From Spirosoma sordidisoli (lineage in GTDB: Bacteria; Bacteroidota; Bacteroidia; Cytophagales; Spirosomataceae): a DNA stretch of 64,000 nt. The stretch is from contig NZ_SBLB01000005.1 of assembly GCF_004138325.1 (NCBI RefSeq), positions 124,001 to 188,000 of the forward strand, in the 5' to 3' direction. Below the pieces are notes generated by a model. That model did not search any database. It saw only the letters and a program-made list of their open reading frames with translations, and was not told the DNA's origin. Position numbers and translations under genes: made by a program. Positions 1 to 8,511 of this stretch are shown here, piece after piece; the stretch's first letter is position 1; every line of letters starts with the position of its first letter.

Positions 1-10
1 TCTTTAACCC

Positions 11-532
11 GTGTATTGCATTGTCGACGTTGAAACCACCGGGGGTATAAACGGACCGTCCCGACTTACTGAAATCGCGATCTTTCGCCACGATGGCCAG
101 CAGGTAGTTGATTCATTTCACTCGCTGCTGAACCCCGGCTGCCCGATTCCGCCGTTTATTCGTCACCTGACCGGTATTTCGGACGAAATGGTTGCCGACG
201 CCCCGGTCTTTGCCGACGTGGCTGCCGACGTGCTCCGCATCACGCAGGACGCCGTATTTGTAGCTCACAATGTCTCCTTCGATTTCAATTTCATCAAGAA
301 AGAACTGAACTGGCTGGGGTACGATTATTTCCGGCGCACGCTCTGCACCGTTCGAACCAGCCGCAAGCTCATTCCCGGTCATGCTTCCTACAGCCTCGGC
401 AAACTCTGTCAGGCGCTGGAGATTCCGCTCAACGGCCGCCACCGCGCCCAGGGCGATGCAGCCGCTACCGTACTGCTGTTCGAGATGCTGCTTCAGCACG
501 ACAAAAACGGGCTTATTCCGCGGGTGAAGTAA
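11..532 (+). CDS. DnaQ-like DEDDh 3'-5' exonuclease
   Basis: A 173-aa single-domain exonuclease of the DNA polymerase III epsilon type, expected to remove nucleotides from DNA 3' ends with two metal ions. The DEDDh residues are visible: D6 and E8 in VDVETTG, D91 in AHNVSFDFNF, and H144 with D149 in HRAQGDAAAT. The start is a GTG. An in-frame TAA lies one codon upstream (5-7), so translation cannot begin earlier. Many Bacteroidetes relatives carry a C-terminal GIY-YIG nuclease domain; here the protein ends right after the exonuclease fold. No neighbour suggests whether it serves replication, proofreading or repair. Confidence 0.85.
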   Translation: MYCIVDVETTGGINGPSRLTEIAIFRHDGQQVVDSFHSLLNPGCPIPPFIRHLTGISDEMVADAPVFADVAADVLRITQDAVFVAHNVSFDFNFIKKELNWLGYDYFRRTLCTVRTSRKLIPGHASYSLGKLCQALEIPLNGRHRAQGDAAATVLLFEMLLQHDKNGLIPRVK

Positions 533-609
533 ATAGGAATGGCTCAATACGGTTGGCTGCCAACGAGTAACGGCTTGTTGAATAGTCCACTTACCATACC
601 GTAAACTCC

Positions 610-1494
610 TTATTCATAAGAATTAACGACAACCCTGATCATCGGGTTATAAATATCTCCATTGGGAAGTTGGTAAAATGAGCATGGGGACCAGGAACCA
701 CCATTGACTCGAGTACAGGAAAGGATTTCTTTAAGACCTTTTGCCATCCCTATACTTTGCCCAAAACATATTTTATTTCCCTGTACATCTTTTAAATCAT
801 CGGAATCAGCGTATAACCACTCCATAGCTATATGAAACCCGTCTGATGGCGTTTTTATAGCATAAGGTCTTAGGTCTACTACCGCCCATCCCGGATTTAA
901 AGCATGCACTACTATATTGTCATGTATAACTAGTTCATTGGGTAAATTTGATTTATTACTATAGACCTTCACTCTAAAAGGTGTATTATAAAACCTGTCA
1001 TTTTCTATAAAAAAAACGACTTTATCAATATAAGAATTATCGGAAACAGGTTCACTTTTGACTAAAAAAGATAACTCAAGATTATTTTGTGTACAATTCG
1101 AATGTTTACCGTCTGGCTTATTCTTATTTATACCAAACGTATTTACTTTATACACTCTTCTATTACTCACTTTGACTTCATTAATAGCAATAGATTTTTC
1201 TTTTAAAACTATCTTTGAAGTAGTATCGCTCCCTATAACTATTCTCTCAGATGTATAACCTAAAGCACTCACAATTAACGTATCGCTGTTTTCTTTATTA
1301 TAATATACGAATGCGCCAGAAGAATCTGCTATAACTCCGTGAGATCTGCTCACATTATGAACATTAGCGTAAGGTACAGGGCTACCTTTTTGGTCTATGA
1401 CATGGCCTGTCAACGTTTTTTGAGCAAGCGCCGAGACAGAAGCTAAAAAATAAATCAGGAAGCTAATTACTTCAGTCTGTTTTCTGTTTTGCAT
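610..1494 (-). CDS. Secreted protein with CarboxypepD_reg-like domain, function unknown
   Basis: About 294 aa from the preferred start MQNRKQ (an in-frame ATG six codons earlier, at 1512, is also possible). A signal peptide (FLIYFLASVSALAQ) is followed by a carboxypeptidase-regulatory-like beta-sandwich at about residues 25-105 (LTGHVIDQKGSPVPYANVHN). The rest, about 190 aa, is an unrecognised beta-rich region, presumably extracellular. The beta-sandwich domain usually sits at the N terminus of TonB receptors or surface proteins, but no plug or barrel follows here. The gene is markedly AT-richer than its surroundings and lies beside an IS1 remnant, which suggests acquisition by transfer. A role in surface binding is only a guess. 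Confidence 0.7.
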   Translation of the reverse strand: MQNRKQTEVISFLIYFLASVSALAQKTLTGHVIDQKGSPVPYANVHNVSRSHGVIADSSGAFVYYNKENSDTLIVSALGYTSERIVIGSDTTSKIVLKEKSIAINEVKVSNRRVYKVNTFGINKNKPDGKHSNCTQNNLELSFLVKSEPVSDNSYIDKVVFFIENDRFYNTPFRVKVYSNKSNLPNELVIHDNIVVHALNPGWAVVDLRPYAIKTPSDGFHIAMEWLYADSDDLKDVQGNKICFGQSIGMAKGLKEILSCTRVNGGSWSPCSFYQLPNGDIYNPMIRVVVNSYE

Positions 1495-1538
1495 TGACAA
1501 AATCCGGGGCAATACTTATTCCTAATAAGAAACAGAGA

Positions 1539-1581
1539 AACTGTGGGACTAGTTTACTTTTAATAAACTAGTCCCACAGTT
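1539..1581 (-). terminator. 18-bp perfect hairpin after the small secreted-protein gene
   Basis: Arms 1539-1556 and 1564-1581 are perfect reverse complements around a 7-nt loop. The hairpin lies 5 nt beyond the stop of the broken gene at 1586-1861 and 45 nt before the start of the 610-1494 gene, so it would separate the two minus-strand units. The tract after the hairpin on the minus strand is only moderately T-rich. Confidence 0.6.
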
Positions 1582-1585
1582 CAGA

Positions 1586-1861
1586 TTAGTTGGCAGGTCC
1601 GCAAGGGCCGACACTTTCCCACTGAACTGTAGTGCCCATCTTAAAGAAGAGTCTATATTTGGTACACGATTTTGCACTTACACATTGCCCAGCATTAATT
1701 GTACTATACTCAAATATAGTTGTACAACTTGTTCCCCAGAATCTGCCAAGAATGCCTAATTCTTCACTGCTGAAGGTTTCATTTGTATCTGCATATGTAA
1801 CCCCCGTAAACAGCGTGATACAGCCCAGGATACGTAACGCACGTTACATTTTCTTTTTCAT
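1586..1861 (-). pseudogene. Small secreted Cys-rich protein, stop codon at position 6
   Basis: Reading down from ATG at 1861 gives MKKKM, then TAA (1846-1844), then one open frame to TAA at 1588-1586, 92 codons in all. If the early stop is ignored the product has a clean signal peptide (lysines, then RILGCITLFTGVTYA) and a mature part of about 65 aa with Cys in FWGTSCTTIF, NAGQCVSAKSCTKY and SVGPCGPAN. Coding signal on both sides of one stop points to a nonsense mutation. No good in-frame ATG, GTG or TTG follows soon after. It resembles the short secreted peptides common in Bacteroidetes, but I do not recognise the family. A sequencing error is the main alternative. Confidence 0.55.
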
Positions 1862-2066
1862 ATCAGAAGCTTGATTAAGTGAATGATTGGTCGAAATATA
1901 TGTATATATATATTAAAATAAAATAAATATAAGATAGATTGTTGCATAAACGATTCAAGCCAGTGACAATCTTCACACCTTCAACAGAGCCATAACTAAT
2001 CCTTGTTCTGTATGTGTATCAGGTTTTATGTCCATAAACAAAATAGATTTAACTGCCAACTAAATA

Positions 2067-2302
2067 TTAGAGAATTGTGGCGATGACGGTATTGCGATTG
2101 ATGCCAAGCATACGAGAAGCATCACAAATAACTGTTCCGTTAAGTATCATCAGTACAACCTGCTTTTAGACGCTGGGATCGCAGGTTTAGCGTATTAGGT
2201 TTAGACGAACATGCGTTCGCAGTCATAGCACCGATGCCGTCGGGTGCTGGTTGGTTTAATGCCGTAACGCGTGAGTGGCTGAGTTAGGCCGCAGCGTATA
2301 TA
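2067..2302 (-). mobile_element. Degraded IS1-family insA remnant
   Basis: On the minus strand two frames join into an InsA-like protein. From about 2302 to 2201 one frame reads a zinc-ribbon segment, IRCGLTQPLTRYGIKPTSTR followed by RHRCYDCERMFV. After stops and a frame change, 2165-2067 reads VVLMILNGTVICDASRMLGI then NRNTVIATIL, matching the InsA helix-turn-helix. No insB transposase or terminal inverted repeats were found, so this is a dead fragment. It marks the AT-rich stretch as a past insertion site. The rest of 1862-2368 holds AT-rich DNA with no gene that I can support. Confidence 0.6.
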
Positions 2303-2368
2303 GGCAACTGTTTATGAGGCCGTAATTAAGGATAGGCAGTTCAACGTTGTTTCGCGGGTGAAGCAAGC

Positions 2369-5300
2369 TTAATTTTCCAGCCCCGATAAATTAATCAGCG
2401 CCTGGTAGAGCCGTCGGCCGGGTAAGGCCCCGATCGGGATGTCGATCGTGACGCTGAGTCCTTTGCCGGGCTGCGTCTGCCAGTCTATCTTCCCGTTCAG
2501 AAGCGCCACCCTCGACTCAATGCTACCCAAACCCAGGCCGTTTCCTTTCTGCTGGATGACCTCGTAATCGAACCCGTTGCCGTCGTCGGTATAAACCAGC
2601 GTCACCATGTGCTGCGACTGGTGCACCCGGAGGGCAATGTAGCGGGCGTTGGCGTGCTTGAGCGAGTTGCTCAGCAGTTCCTGCGTAATCCGGTACAGCA
2701 TCACTTCTACGTCGGTCGGTAACCGGTTGGTCAGCACCGTATTGGGGCGGTTGTCTTCCATCGACTGATCGAGCAGGAGCTGCGCCTGTACGATACCACT
2801 GGCGTTGATCCGGTTGATCAGTTCCTCGATGGCGGGCAGGTAGCCATGCTGCTCCAGCGTTTTGGGGTTCAGCTTGCGGAGCAGGTTCCTGATGTCGCCG
2901 ATGGTGTCGTTGATCAGGCTGAAAATGGTGGTTTTCAGGGATAAGATACCCGGCGTTTCGCCTACCTGCTGCGTTAGCTGGGTCGTATACAGTTTGATGG
3001 TCGCCAGCCGGGTGCCGATCTCGTCGTGCAGGTCGCGGGCAATATCTTTCTTAACCTGTTCCTGAATGTCGTACGCCAGCCGGAGCCGTTCGGCCTGCTG
3101 GGTGCGGATGGCGTTTTCGCGCCGGCGTATCCAGCCCAGTATCAGCAGCGCGGCCAGCAGGCTCATCAGCAGCACGAAGGGCCACCGCAGCCAGAAAGGG
3201 GGGCTGATATGAATGGCCAGTTTCCGGACGTGGTTGCTCCAGTGGCCGTCGCGGTTGGCGGCTTTGACCTGAAAAGTATAGTTGCCGGGGGGCAGGTTGG
3301 CGTACCGGACGTAGTTCCGCTCGCCCGCCGATACCCATTTCTCATCGTACCCGCTCAGCTGGTACTGGTAGGTGTTGCGGCCGTTGCTGACGTAATCGAG
3401 CGCGGCAAACTCCAGCGAGAGGGTGTTCTGATCGTGGGTCAGGTCAATCTGGTTTACCTCATCGACATAGGCGTAGGCAGCCAGCGGCATCTCGTTGACC
3501 GAGAACGAATAAATATGAACCTGCGGATTGAAAAAACTGCTGCGGAACAGGTCGGGCTGAAAGCGGTTGAAGCCGTTGACCCCGCCAAAGTACATGTCGC
3601 CGTTGGCCACGCGTACGAATGCGTTTCCGTTGAACTCGTAGCCCTGAATGCCGTCGGCGGGCGTAAAGTTCTTGACGGTCTGCGTAACCGGATCGATCCG
3701 CGACAGGCCCCGATTGGTGCTGAGCCAGATATGGTTCTGAACATCGGTCAGGGAGCCATACACGAATGAATTGGCCAGCCCCTGCGGTTCGGCGTACAGC
3801 TGGAAGCGGCCCGTATGGGGTTTGAGCGCGACCAGCCCCCGGTCAGACGCCAGCCAGAGGGTTTTGCCGTTCGGACCGGGCCGGATGTGCAGAATAGTAT
3901 AGCCGTTTAGGCCGGTCCGGATCAGCCGCCAGGCCAGCGGATTGACCGGTCCGGCACCGGGCCTGGCTGACGGGAGCTGGTAGCAGAAATAACCGTTCAG
4001 GTACGTACCGATCCAGAGCTGGCGCGCTGGCGCATCGTACCAGAAGCTGAAGATATTTTGCCCGGCCAGGTGCGTTACCCGGCTCCAGCGTTTCCGGATG
4101 GTGTTGAGCGCGTACATGCCGTCTTCGGTAGCAGCAATCAGCAGGGAGTCGGCTAGGCTGACCAGGTTTCGGGTGTAGTTGCCGGCCACCAGGCTCGTTG
4201 TGGGCTCGAACCGGATCGGGTCAAAGGTCTGGGTCTGGGGTTGGTAAACCATCACCCCACCGGTGGTGCCTACCCAGATCCGGCGCTGCGGGTCGCGGTA
4301 GAGGCATTTTACGAAGGTGTTTACCGGCAGATCGTTCCGGCCTATATTGGTCAGATAGCGCTGAACGATCCGGTTGGTTTGTGGATTGAGTACGTCGATG
4401 CCGTTTTCGGTAGCGATCCAGAGCCGGTCGAAGCGCTCTTCCAGAAAACCCCGGATGGTGTAGTTGCTCAGGGTCTGGTCGGGGGGGAGGGTAGGTACGG
4501 CCAGCCGTTTGATCATGCCGTTGAACTGAAACGCATCGGGAACGATACGCGCCAGCCCGTCGGGGTCGACGTTGGCCCAGACGATGCCGAGATCGTCGAC
4601 GTACAGTTTGGTGATCTTGAAATCGGTGAGCGGGCGGGCGTTGTCGAGCGAACCGTTGACCCGGCCAAACAACCGCGACCGCTTGTCGAAATACAGCACA
4701 CCATCGCGCTGGGTACCGAGCCAGAGCCGCCCCCGCTGATCGGCGCTGATGCTGTAGATGGCACTGATCGGCTTGGCGCCTGCCGTTTCGTAGGTCTGGA
4801 ACGTATTATGCCGGTAGTCGAGCCGAATCAGCCCCTGGGCGGTTCCGATCCAGGCCACGCTGTCTTTGTCGATCAGAAAGGAGAAAACGGCCTGGACCGA
4901 CCCGAGTTTATTGCCGGGCCGGTCGCTGAAATAGCGCACATACGAACGGGTGCGCAGGTTGTAGCGGAGCAGGCCTTTAGGTTCGTGCAGCCAGATGTCG
5001 CCTTCGGGTGTGCGAACGGTTGAGCTTTGCAGGTCGTACTCTTTGGTCGGATGCAGGCTGGGGTCCAGCACCGTTCGCTGTCGGGTCTGGTAATCGAAAT
5101 GCACGAGTCCCTCGCGGTCGCTGAGGTACAACAGGCTGGTGGTGTCGACAAAGAAAGGCAGGGTACGGCTGGCGATGAGCTGTTTGCCCGGCGAATTCAT
5201 GAACTCGAACCGGTCGCAACGCCGGTCGTACCGGTTCAGGCCGGCTTCGGTACCGACCCACAGATCGCCGTTGGGCGCTTCGATGATGCCGAAGATATTG

Positions 5301-5599
5301 ACCCCGCGCAGGGTGCCGGGCAGCGGGGTGCCGCGCTCATCGAGGGCAGGCCGGTAGGTTCGGAAGCGGTGCCCGTCGTAGCGGTTGAGGCCGTCCTGGG
5401 TGCCGAGCCATAAAAACCCCCGGCTGTCCTTGAGCATGTAATAAACCGAGCCCTGGGTTAGCCCGTCGTCGACACTGATGTGATCGACTCGAAAATGAAC
5501 CTGGTTGGTTCCGCCTGCCGACTGCGCCGACACCTGACCCGTCAGGATGCACCATAGGTACATCAGGCCAATCAGAATGCCAGCCGGGAGTCGTAACAT
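2369..5599 (-). CDS. Reg_prop/Y_Y_Y sensor histidine kinase (HisKA_3 type)
   Basis: A 1076-aa membrane sensor kinase. It has a signal peptide (to about residue 26), a periplasmic region of two-component-regulator propeller repeats (about 35-700, many GxLWxGT blades such as FLWLGTQDGLNRYDG), a Y_Y_Y domain (about 715-780), one membrane segment (WPFVLLMSLLAALLILGWI), a HisKA_3 dimerisation box with phospho-acceptor H858 in ARDLHDEIG, and a C-terminal HATPase (GNGLGLGSIESR). It ends after the ATPase, so it lacks the receiver and AraC domains of the hybrid forms used for polysaccharide sensing. It therefore needs a separate NarL/LuxR-type regulator, and none is adjacent. Its stimulus cannot be read from the sequence. 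Confidence 0.9.
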   Translation of the reverse strand: MLRLPAGILIGLMYLWCILTGQVSAQSAGGTNQVHFRVDHISVDDGLTQGSVYYMLKDSRGFLWLGTQDGLNRYDGHRFRTYRPALDERGTPLPGTLRGVNIFGIIEAPNGDLWVGTEAGLNRYDRRCDRFEFMNSPGKQLIASRTLPFFVDTTSLLYLSDREGLVHFDYQTRQRTVLDPSLHPTKEYDLQSSTVRTPEGDIWLHEPKGLLRYNLRTRSYVRYFSDRPGNKLGSVQAVFSFLIDKDSVAWIGTAQGLIRLDYRHNTFQTYETAGAKPISAIYSISADQRGRLWLGTQRDGVLYFDKRSRLFGRVNGSLDNARPLTDFKITKLYVDDLGIVWANVDPDGLARIVPDAFQFNGMIKRLAVPTLPPDQTLSNYTIRGFLEERFDRLWIATENGIDVLNPQTNRIVQRYLTNIGRNDLPVNTFVKCLYRDPQRRIWVGTTGGVMVYQPQTQTFDPIRFEPTTSLVAGNYTRNLVSLADSLLIAATEDGMYALNTIRKRWSRVTHLAGQNIFSFWYDAPARQLWIGTYLNGYFCYQLPSARPGAGPVNPLAWRLIRTGLNGYTILHIRPGPNGKTLWLASDRGLVALKPHTGRFQLYAEPQGLANSFVYGSLTDVQNHIWLSTNRGLSRIDPVTQTVKNFTPADGIQGYEFNGNAFVRVANGDMYFGGVNGFNRFQPDLFRSSFFNPQVHIYSFSVNEMPLAAYAYVDEVNQIDLTHDQNTLSLEFAALDYVSNGRNTYQYQLSGYDEKWVSAGERNYVRYANLPPGNYTFQVKAANRDGHWSNHVRKLAIHISPPFWLRWPFVLLMSLLAALLILGWIRRRENAIRTQQAERLRLAYDIQEQVKKDIARDLHDEIGTRLATIKLYTTQLTQQVGETPGILSLKTTIFSLINDTIGDIRNLLRKLNPKTLEQHGYLPAIEELINRINASGIVQAQLLLDQSMEDNRPNTVLTNRLPTDVEVMLYRITQELLSNSLKHANARYIALRVHQSQHMVTLVYTDDGNGFDYEVIQQKGNGLGLGSIESRVALLNGKIDWQTQPGKGLSVTIDIPIGALPGRRLYQALINLSGLEN

Positions 5600-5727
5600 G
5601 AGGAAGGAAGGAATGAGTAATTATTTGTAAATGAGATAAGTATTTATCGTAATTGCAAGCGGCTACAAACAAAAACGAATGTACCGACGGCCTTGCCTTT
5701 CCGAAGCGCCAGCCCGAACTTATGGGT

Positions 5728-5735
5728 TATATTTG
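5728..5735 (+). promoter_or_regulatory. -7 element TATATTTG
   Basis: Matches the Bacteroidetes sigma-ABfr -7 consensus TAnnTTTG, 26 nt before the chosen prolyl oligopeptidase start. No convincing -33 element at the expected distance. Confidence 0.4.
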
Positions 5736-5761
5736 CTCCCGGTATTTATCAATACTTCATC

Positions 5762-7894
5762 ATGCGCCTTCCTGCTTCGCTTTCCGTATTGCTTATGCTC
5801 AGTTCATCGGCCGCTCAGGCCCAGACCAATCCGTCCTTATCGTATCCGGCTACCCAAAAAATCGACCAGGTCGATACGTATCACGGCACATCGGTAGCCG
5901 ACCCGTACCGGTGGCTCGAAGACGACCGCTCGGCAGAAACAGCGGCCTGGGTGACTGCCCAGAACAAGGTCACCTTCGACTACCTGGCCCAGATTCCGTA
6001 CCGCCGTCAGTTTCAGACCCGTCTCGAACAGGTCTACAACTACCCCAAATATTCGGCCCCTAGCCGCAAGGGCGACTGGTACTACTTTTCCAAGAACGAC
6101 GGCCTGCAGAATCAGTCGGTGCTGTACCGGCAGCGGGGGCTCGACGGTAAGCCCGAAGTAGTCATCGACCCCAACAAACTCTCGACCGACGGCACAACCC
6201 GGCTGGGCGCGTTCTCGCTCTCGAAAGATGGCGCCTACGCCGTTGTCGGCACGTCGAAGGGTGGCTCCGACTGGCAGGAGTACCGTATTATGGACCTGGC
6301 TACCAAGACGTATCTGCCCGAAACCCTCGAGTGGGTAAAGGTATCGGGGGCGGCCTGGCAGGGTAACGGCTTCTACTACAGCCGCTATCCCAAACCCGAA
6401 GGATCGGCGCTGGCGGCTAAAAACGAAAACCACCAGGTCTTCTTCCACACGATCAACACGCCCCAGAGCGCCGACCGGCTGGTCTACGAAGATGCCGCCA
6501 ATCCGCAGCGGTTTCATATCGTCGGCACCACCGACGACGAGCGATTTGCACTGCTGACGATCAGCGACCGCGGCAAAGGAAAAGACGGCAACGCGCTCCT
6601 GGTGATGGACGCCCGGGCCAAAACCACGGGCTTCGTGCCGGTGATTGGGGAGGTGACCAACTTCACCTACAGCGTACTCGACAACGACGGGGCCGACCTG
6701 CTCATAGAAACCAACGCCGACGCGCCCAACAACAAAATCATGCGCTACAGCACCGCATCGAAGAAATGGACGCCGGTGCTGCCCGAAAAGCCCGAACCGC
6801 TCGTCAGCGCCCGTACGGCTGGCGGCAAACTCTTCGCCGAATATTCGAAGGACGTCACTTCGCGGGTATACGTATACAGCTACCAGGGCAAACTCGAAAA
6901 CGAGATCAAGCTGCCTACGCTCGGCTCGGCCGATGGGTTCGGGGGCGAGAAAGACGACAAGTTCGTATTCTACACCTTTACGTCGTTTACCTTCCCGCCC
7001 ACGATCTACCGCTACGATCTGGCCAGCCGGAAAAGTACGGTGTTCCGGGCGCCGGAGGTAGATTTCAAACCAACCGATTACGAAACCAAACAGGTGTTTT
7101 TCACCAGCAAAGACGGTACACGGGTGCCGATGTTCCTGACTTACCGCAAAGGCCTGCAGCTGGACGGTACCAACCCGACGCTGTTATACGGCTACGGTGG
7201 GTTCAACATCAGCCTGCCTCCCGGTTTTAACCCGCTCCGGATTCCGTTTCTAGAGCAGGGCGGTATTTACGTGCAGGTTAACCTGCGGGGCGGCTCCGAA
7301 TACGGCGAAACCTGGCACGAGCAGGGGATGAAGCTGAAGAAACAGAACGTATTCGACGATTTCATCGGCGCGGCCGAGTACCTGATTGCCCAGAAATACA
7401 CCAGCCCGGCCCGGCTGGCCATCCAGGGCGGCTCGAACGGCGGTTTGCTGGTCGGCGCCGTTATGAACCAGCGGCCCGAGCTGTTCCGGGTGGCTATTCC
7501 GCAGGTAGGCGTTATGGATATGCTTCGTTTCCATAAGTTCACCATTGGCTGGAACTGGATTGCCGACTACGGCAGCGCCGACAATGCCGACGAGTTCAAG
7601 GCACTGTATGCCTACTCGCCCCTGCATAACCTGAAGCCGGGCCTTAACTACCCCGCGACCCTGATCACCACCGCCGATCACGACGACCGGGTTGTACCGG
7701 CCCATTCGTTCAAATACGCGGCTACCCTGCAGGAGGTATATAAAGGCACCAACCCGGTGCTGATCCGGGTCGATGTCAACTCCGGGCACGGGGCCAGCAA
7801 TACCAAGAAGAACATCGAGACGACGGCCGATATCTATTCGTTCATCCTCTGGAATATGGGCATAACAACGCTGAAAGAGGTGGCAGGTCGATAG
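5762..7894 (+). CDS. Prolyl oligopeptidase family serine peptidase (S9A)
   Basis: A 710-aa exported peptidase that cleaves short peptides after proline. The start ATG at 5762 gives a signal peptide (LPASLSVLLMLSSSAAQAQ) and follows a -7 promoter element; an upstream in-frame ATG at 5693 would put non-signal residues in front of it. A beta-propeller gate domain (about 90-420) precedes the alpha/beta-hydrolase domain. The catalytic triad is visible: S558 in GGSNGG, Asp at 641-642 in DHDDRVVP, and H676 in SGHGA. Length and motif spacing fit the S9A family closely. It stands alone, divergent from the sensor kinase, and probably works in the periplasm in peptide scavenging. Confidence 0.93.
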   Translation: MRLPASLSVLLMLSSSAAQAQTNPSLSYPATQKIDQVDTYHGTSVADPYRWLEDDRSAETAAWVTAQNKVTFDYLAQIPYRRQFQTRLEQVYNYPKYSAPSRKGDWYYFSKNDGLQNQSVLYRQRGLDGKPEVVIDPNKLSTDGTTRLGAFSLSKDGAYAVVGTSKGGSDWQEYRIMDLATKTYLPETLEWVKVSGAAWQGNGFYYSRYPKPEGSALAAKNENHQVFFHTINTPQSADRLVYEDAANPQRFHIVGTTDDERFALLTISDRGKGKDGNALLVMDARAKTTGFVPVIGEVTNFTYSVLDNDGADLLIETNADAPNNKIMRYSTASKKWTPVLPEKPEPLVSARTAGGKLFAEYSKDVTSRVYVYSYQGKLENEIKLPTLGSADGFGGEKDDKFVFYTFTSFTFPPTIYRYDLASRKSTVFRAPEVDFKPTDYETKQVFFTSKDGTRVPMFLTYRKGLQLDGTNPTLLYGYGGFNISLPPGFNPLRIPFLEQGGIYVQVNLRGGSEYGETWHEQGMKLKKQNVFDDFIGAAEYLIAQKYTSPARLAIQGGSNGGLLVGAVMNQRPELFRVAIPQVGVMDMLRFHKFTIGWNWIADYGSADNADEFKALYAYSPLHNLKPGLNYPATLITTADHDDRVVPAHSFKYAATLQEVYKGTNPVLIRVDVNSGHGASNTKKNIETTADIYSFILWNMGITTLKEVAGR

Positions 7895-7943
7895 GGTAAG
7901 TTGGGTATAAATACTTAAACAGGCTGCTTTTTGGAGAGGTGCG

Positions 7944-7973
7944 TTTGATGTCTGGGAATAAGCCTTATTTTTG
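7944..7973 (+). promoter_or_regulatory. Bacteroidetes-type promoter of the TM2 gene
   Basis: TTTG at 7944-7947 and TATTTTTG at 7966-7973 with an 18-nt spacer match the -33/-7 pattern of Bacteroidetes. The ATG follows 35 nt later. This is the clearest two-box promoter in the window. Confidence 0.6.
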
Positions 7974-8008
7974 GCTGTTTACAAAAGTCCCACTATACCA
8001 TACGTACC

Positions 8009-8452
8009 ATGAAAAAGTTACTTGTTTTTTGCCTGCTCACCGTAGCAACCCTCACCACTCGCGCTGCTGATCTGTCGGTAGACGCTTACCTAGTTGATGA
8101 TCAGCAGGTTGAGCAGCTATTTGCTCAAAGCGAAGACGTTAGCCTGGCCACCGTTAGTACTAACCTCTTACAGAGCCAGCAACTGACCGCCGACCTGACG
8201 GGCGCGGCCCGGGTAAAAGCCGGTGGTAAAGAGTTTGTACCGGCTTTGCTGCTGAACTTCTTTCTGGGAGGACTAGGTATTCACCGGTTTTACTTAGGTA
8301 CCGAAACGCTGACCTGGGTGGGCTACATTCTTACCTGCGGTGGTATTTTCGGGATTGTACCCCTGGTGGACTTCGTTGTCCTGATTGTTAACCACGATAA
8401 CCTGTCGCCTTATATCGACAATCCGAAGTTTTTCATGTGGGCCAAAAACTAG
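8009..8452 (+). CDS. TM2 domain membrane protein with signal peptide
   Basis: A 147-aa protein with an N-terminal signal peptide (MKKLLVFCLLTVATLTTRAA), a polar linker of about 60 aa, and a C-terminal TM2 domain (about 75-135). The TM2 domain shows FVPALLLNFFLGGLGIHRFY, i.e. the GxxGxHxFYLG signature, with two membrane helices joined by a tight turn. The family is widespread but lacks a firm biochemical role. It has its own promoter and terminator and faces the YidD operon tail to tail. The two distal proteins of that operon also carry a PGxGxLYAG hairpin reminiscent of TM2, so the locus concentrates such helical-hairpin proteins. Confidence 0.8.
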   Translation: MKKLLVFCLLTVATLTTRAADLSVDAYLVDDQQVEQLFAQSEDVSLATVSTNLLQSQQLTADLTGAARVKAGGKEFVPALLLNFFLGGLGIHRFYLGTETLTWVGYILTCGGIFGIVPLVDFVVLIVNHDNLSPYIDNPKFFMWAKN

Positions 8453-8473
8453 TCGGGCCTGTCTGATCGATCC

Positions 8474-8511
8474 AGCGCCTGCCTTCATCGAGAAGGCAGG
8501 CGCTTTTTTTT
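8474..8511 (+). terminator. Rho-independent terminator after the TM2 gene
   Basis: Arms 8474-8486 and 8492-8504 form a perfect 13-bp GC-rich stem with a 5-nt loop, followed by eight T. The T tract touches the stop codon of the convergent gene at 8510. Confidence 0.9.

Noticed and set aside
1632..1874. Plus-strand frame of 80 codons in the AT-rich island
   Set aside because: The minus-strand reading of the same DNA gives a signal peptide and Cys pattern, so the plus frame is the shadow.
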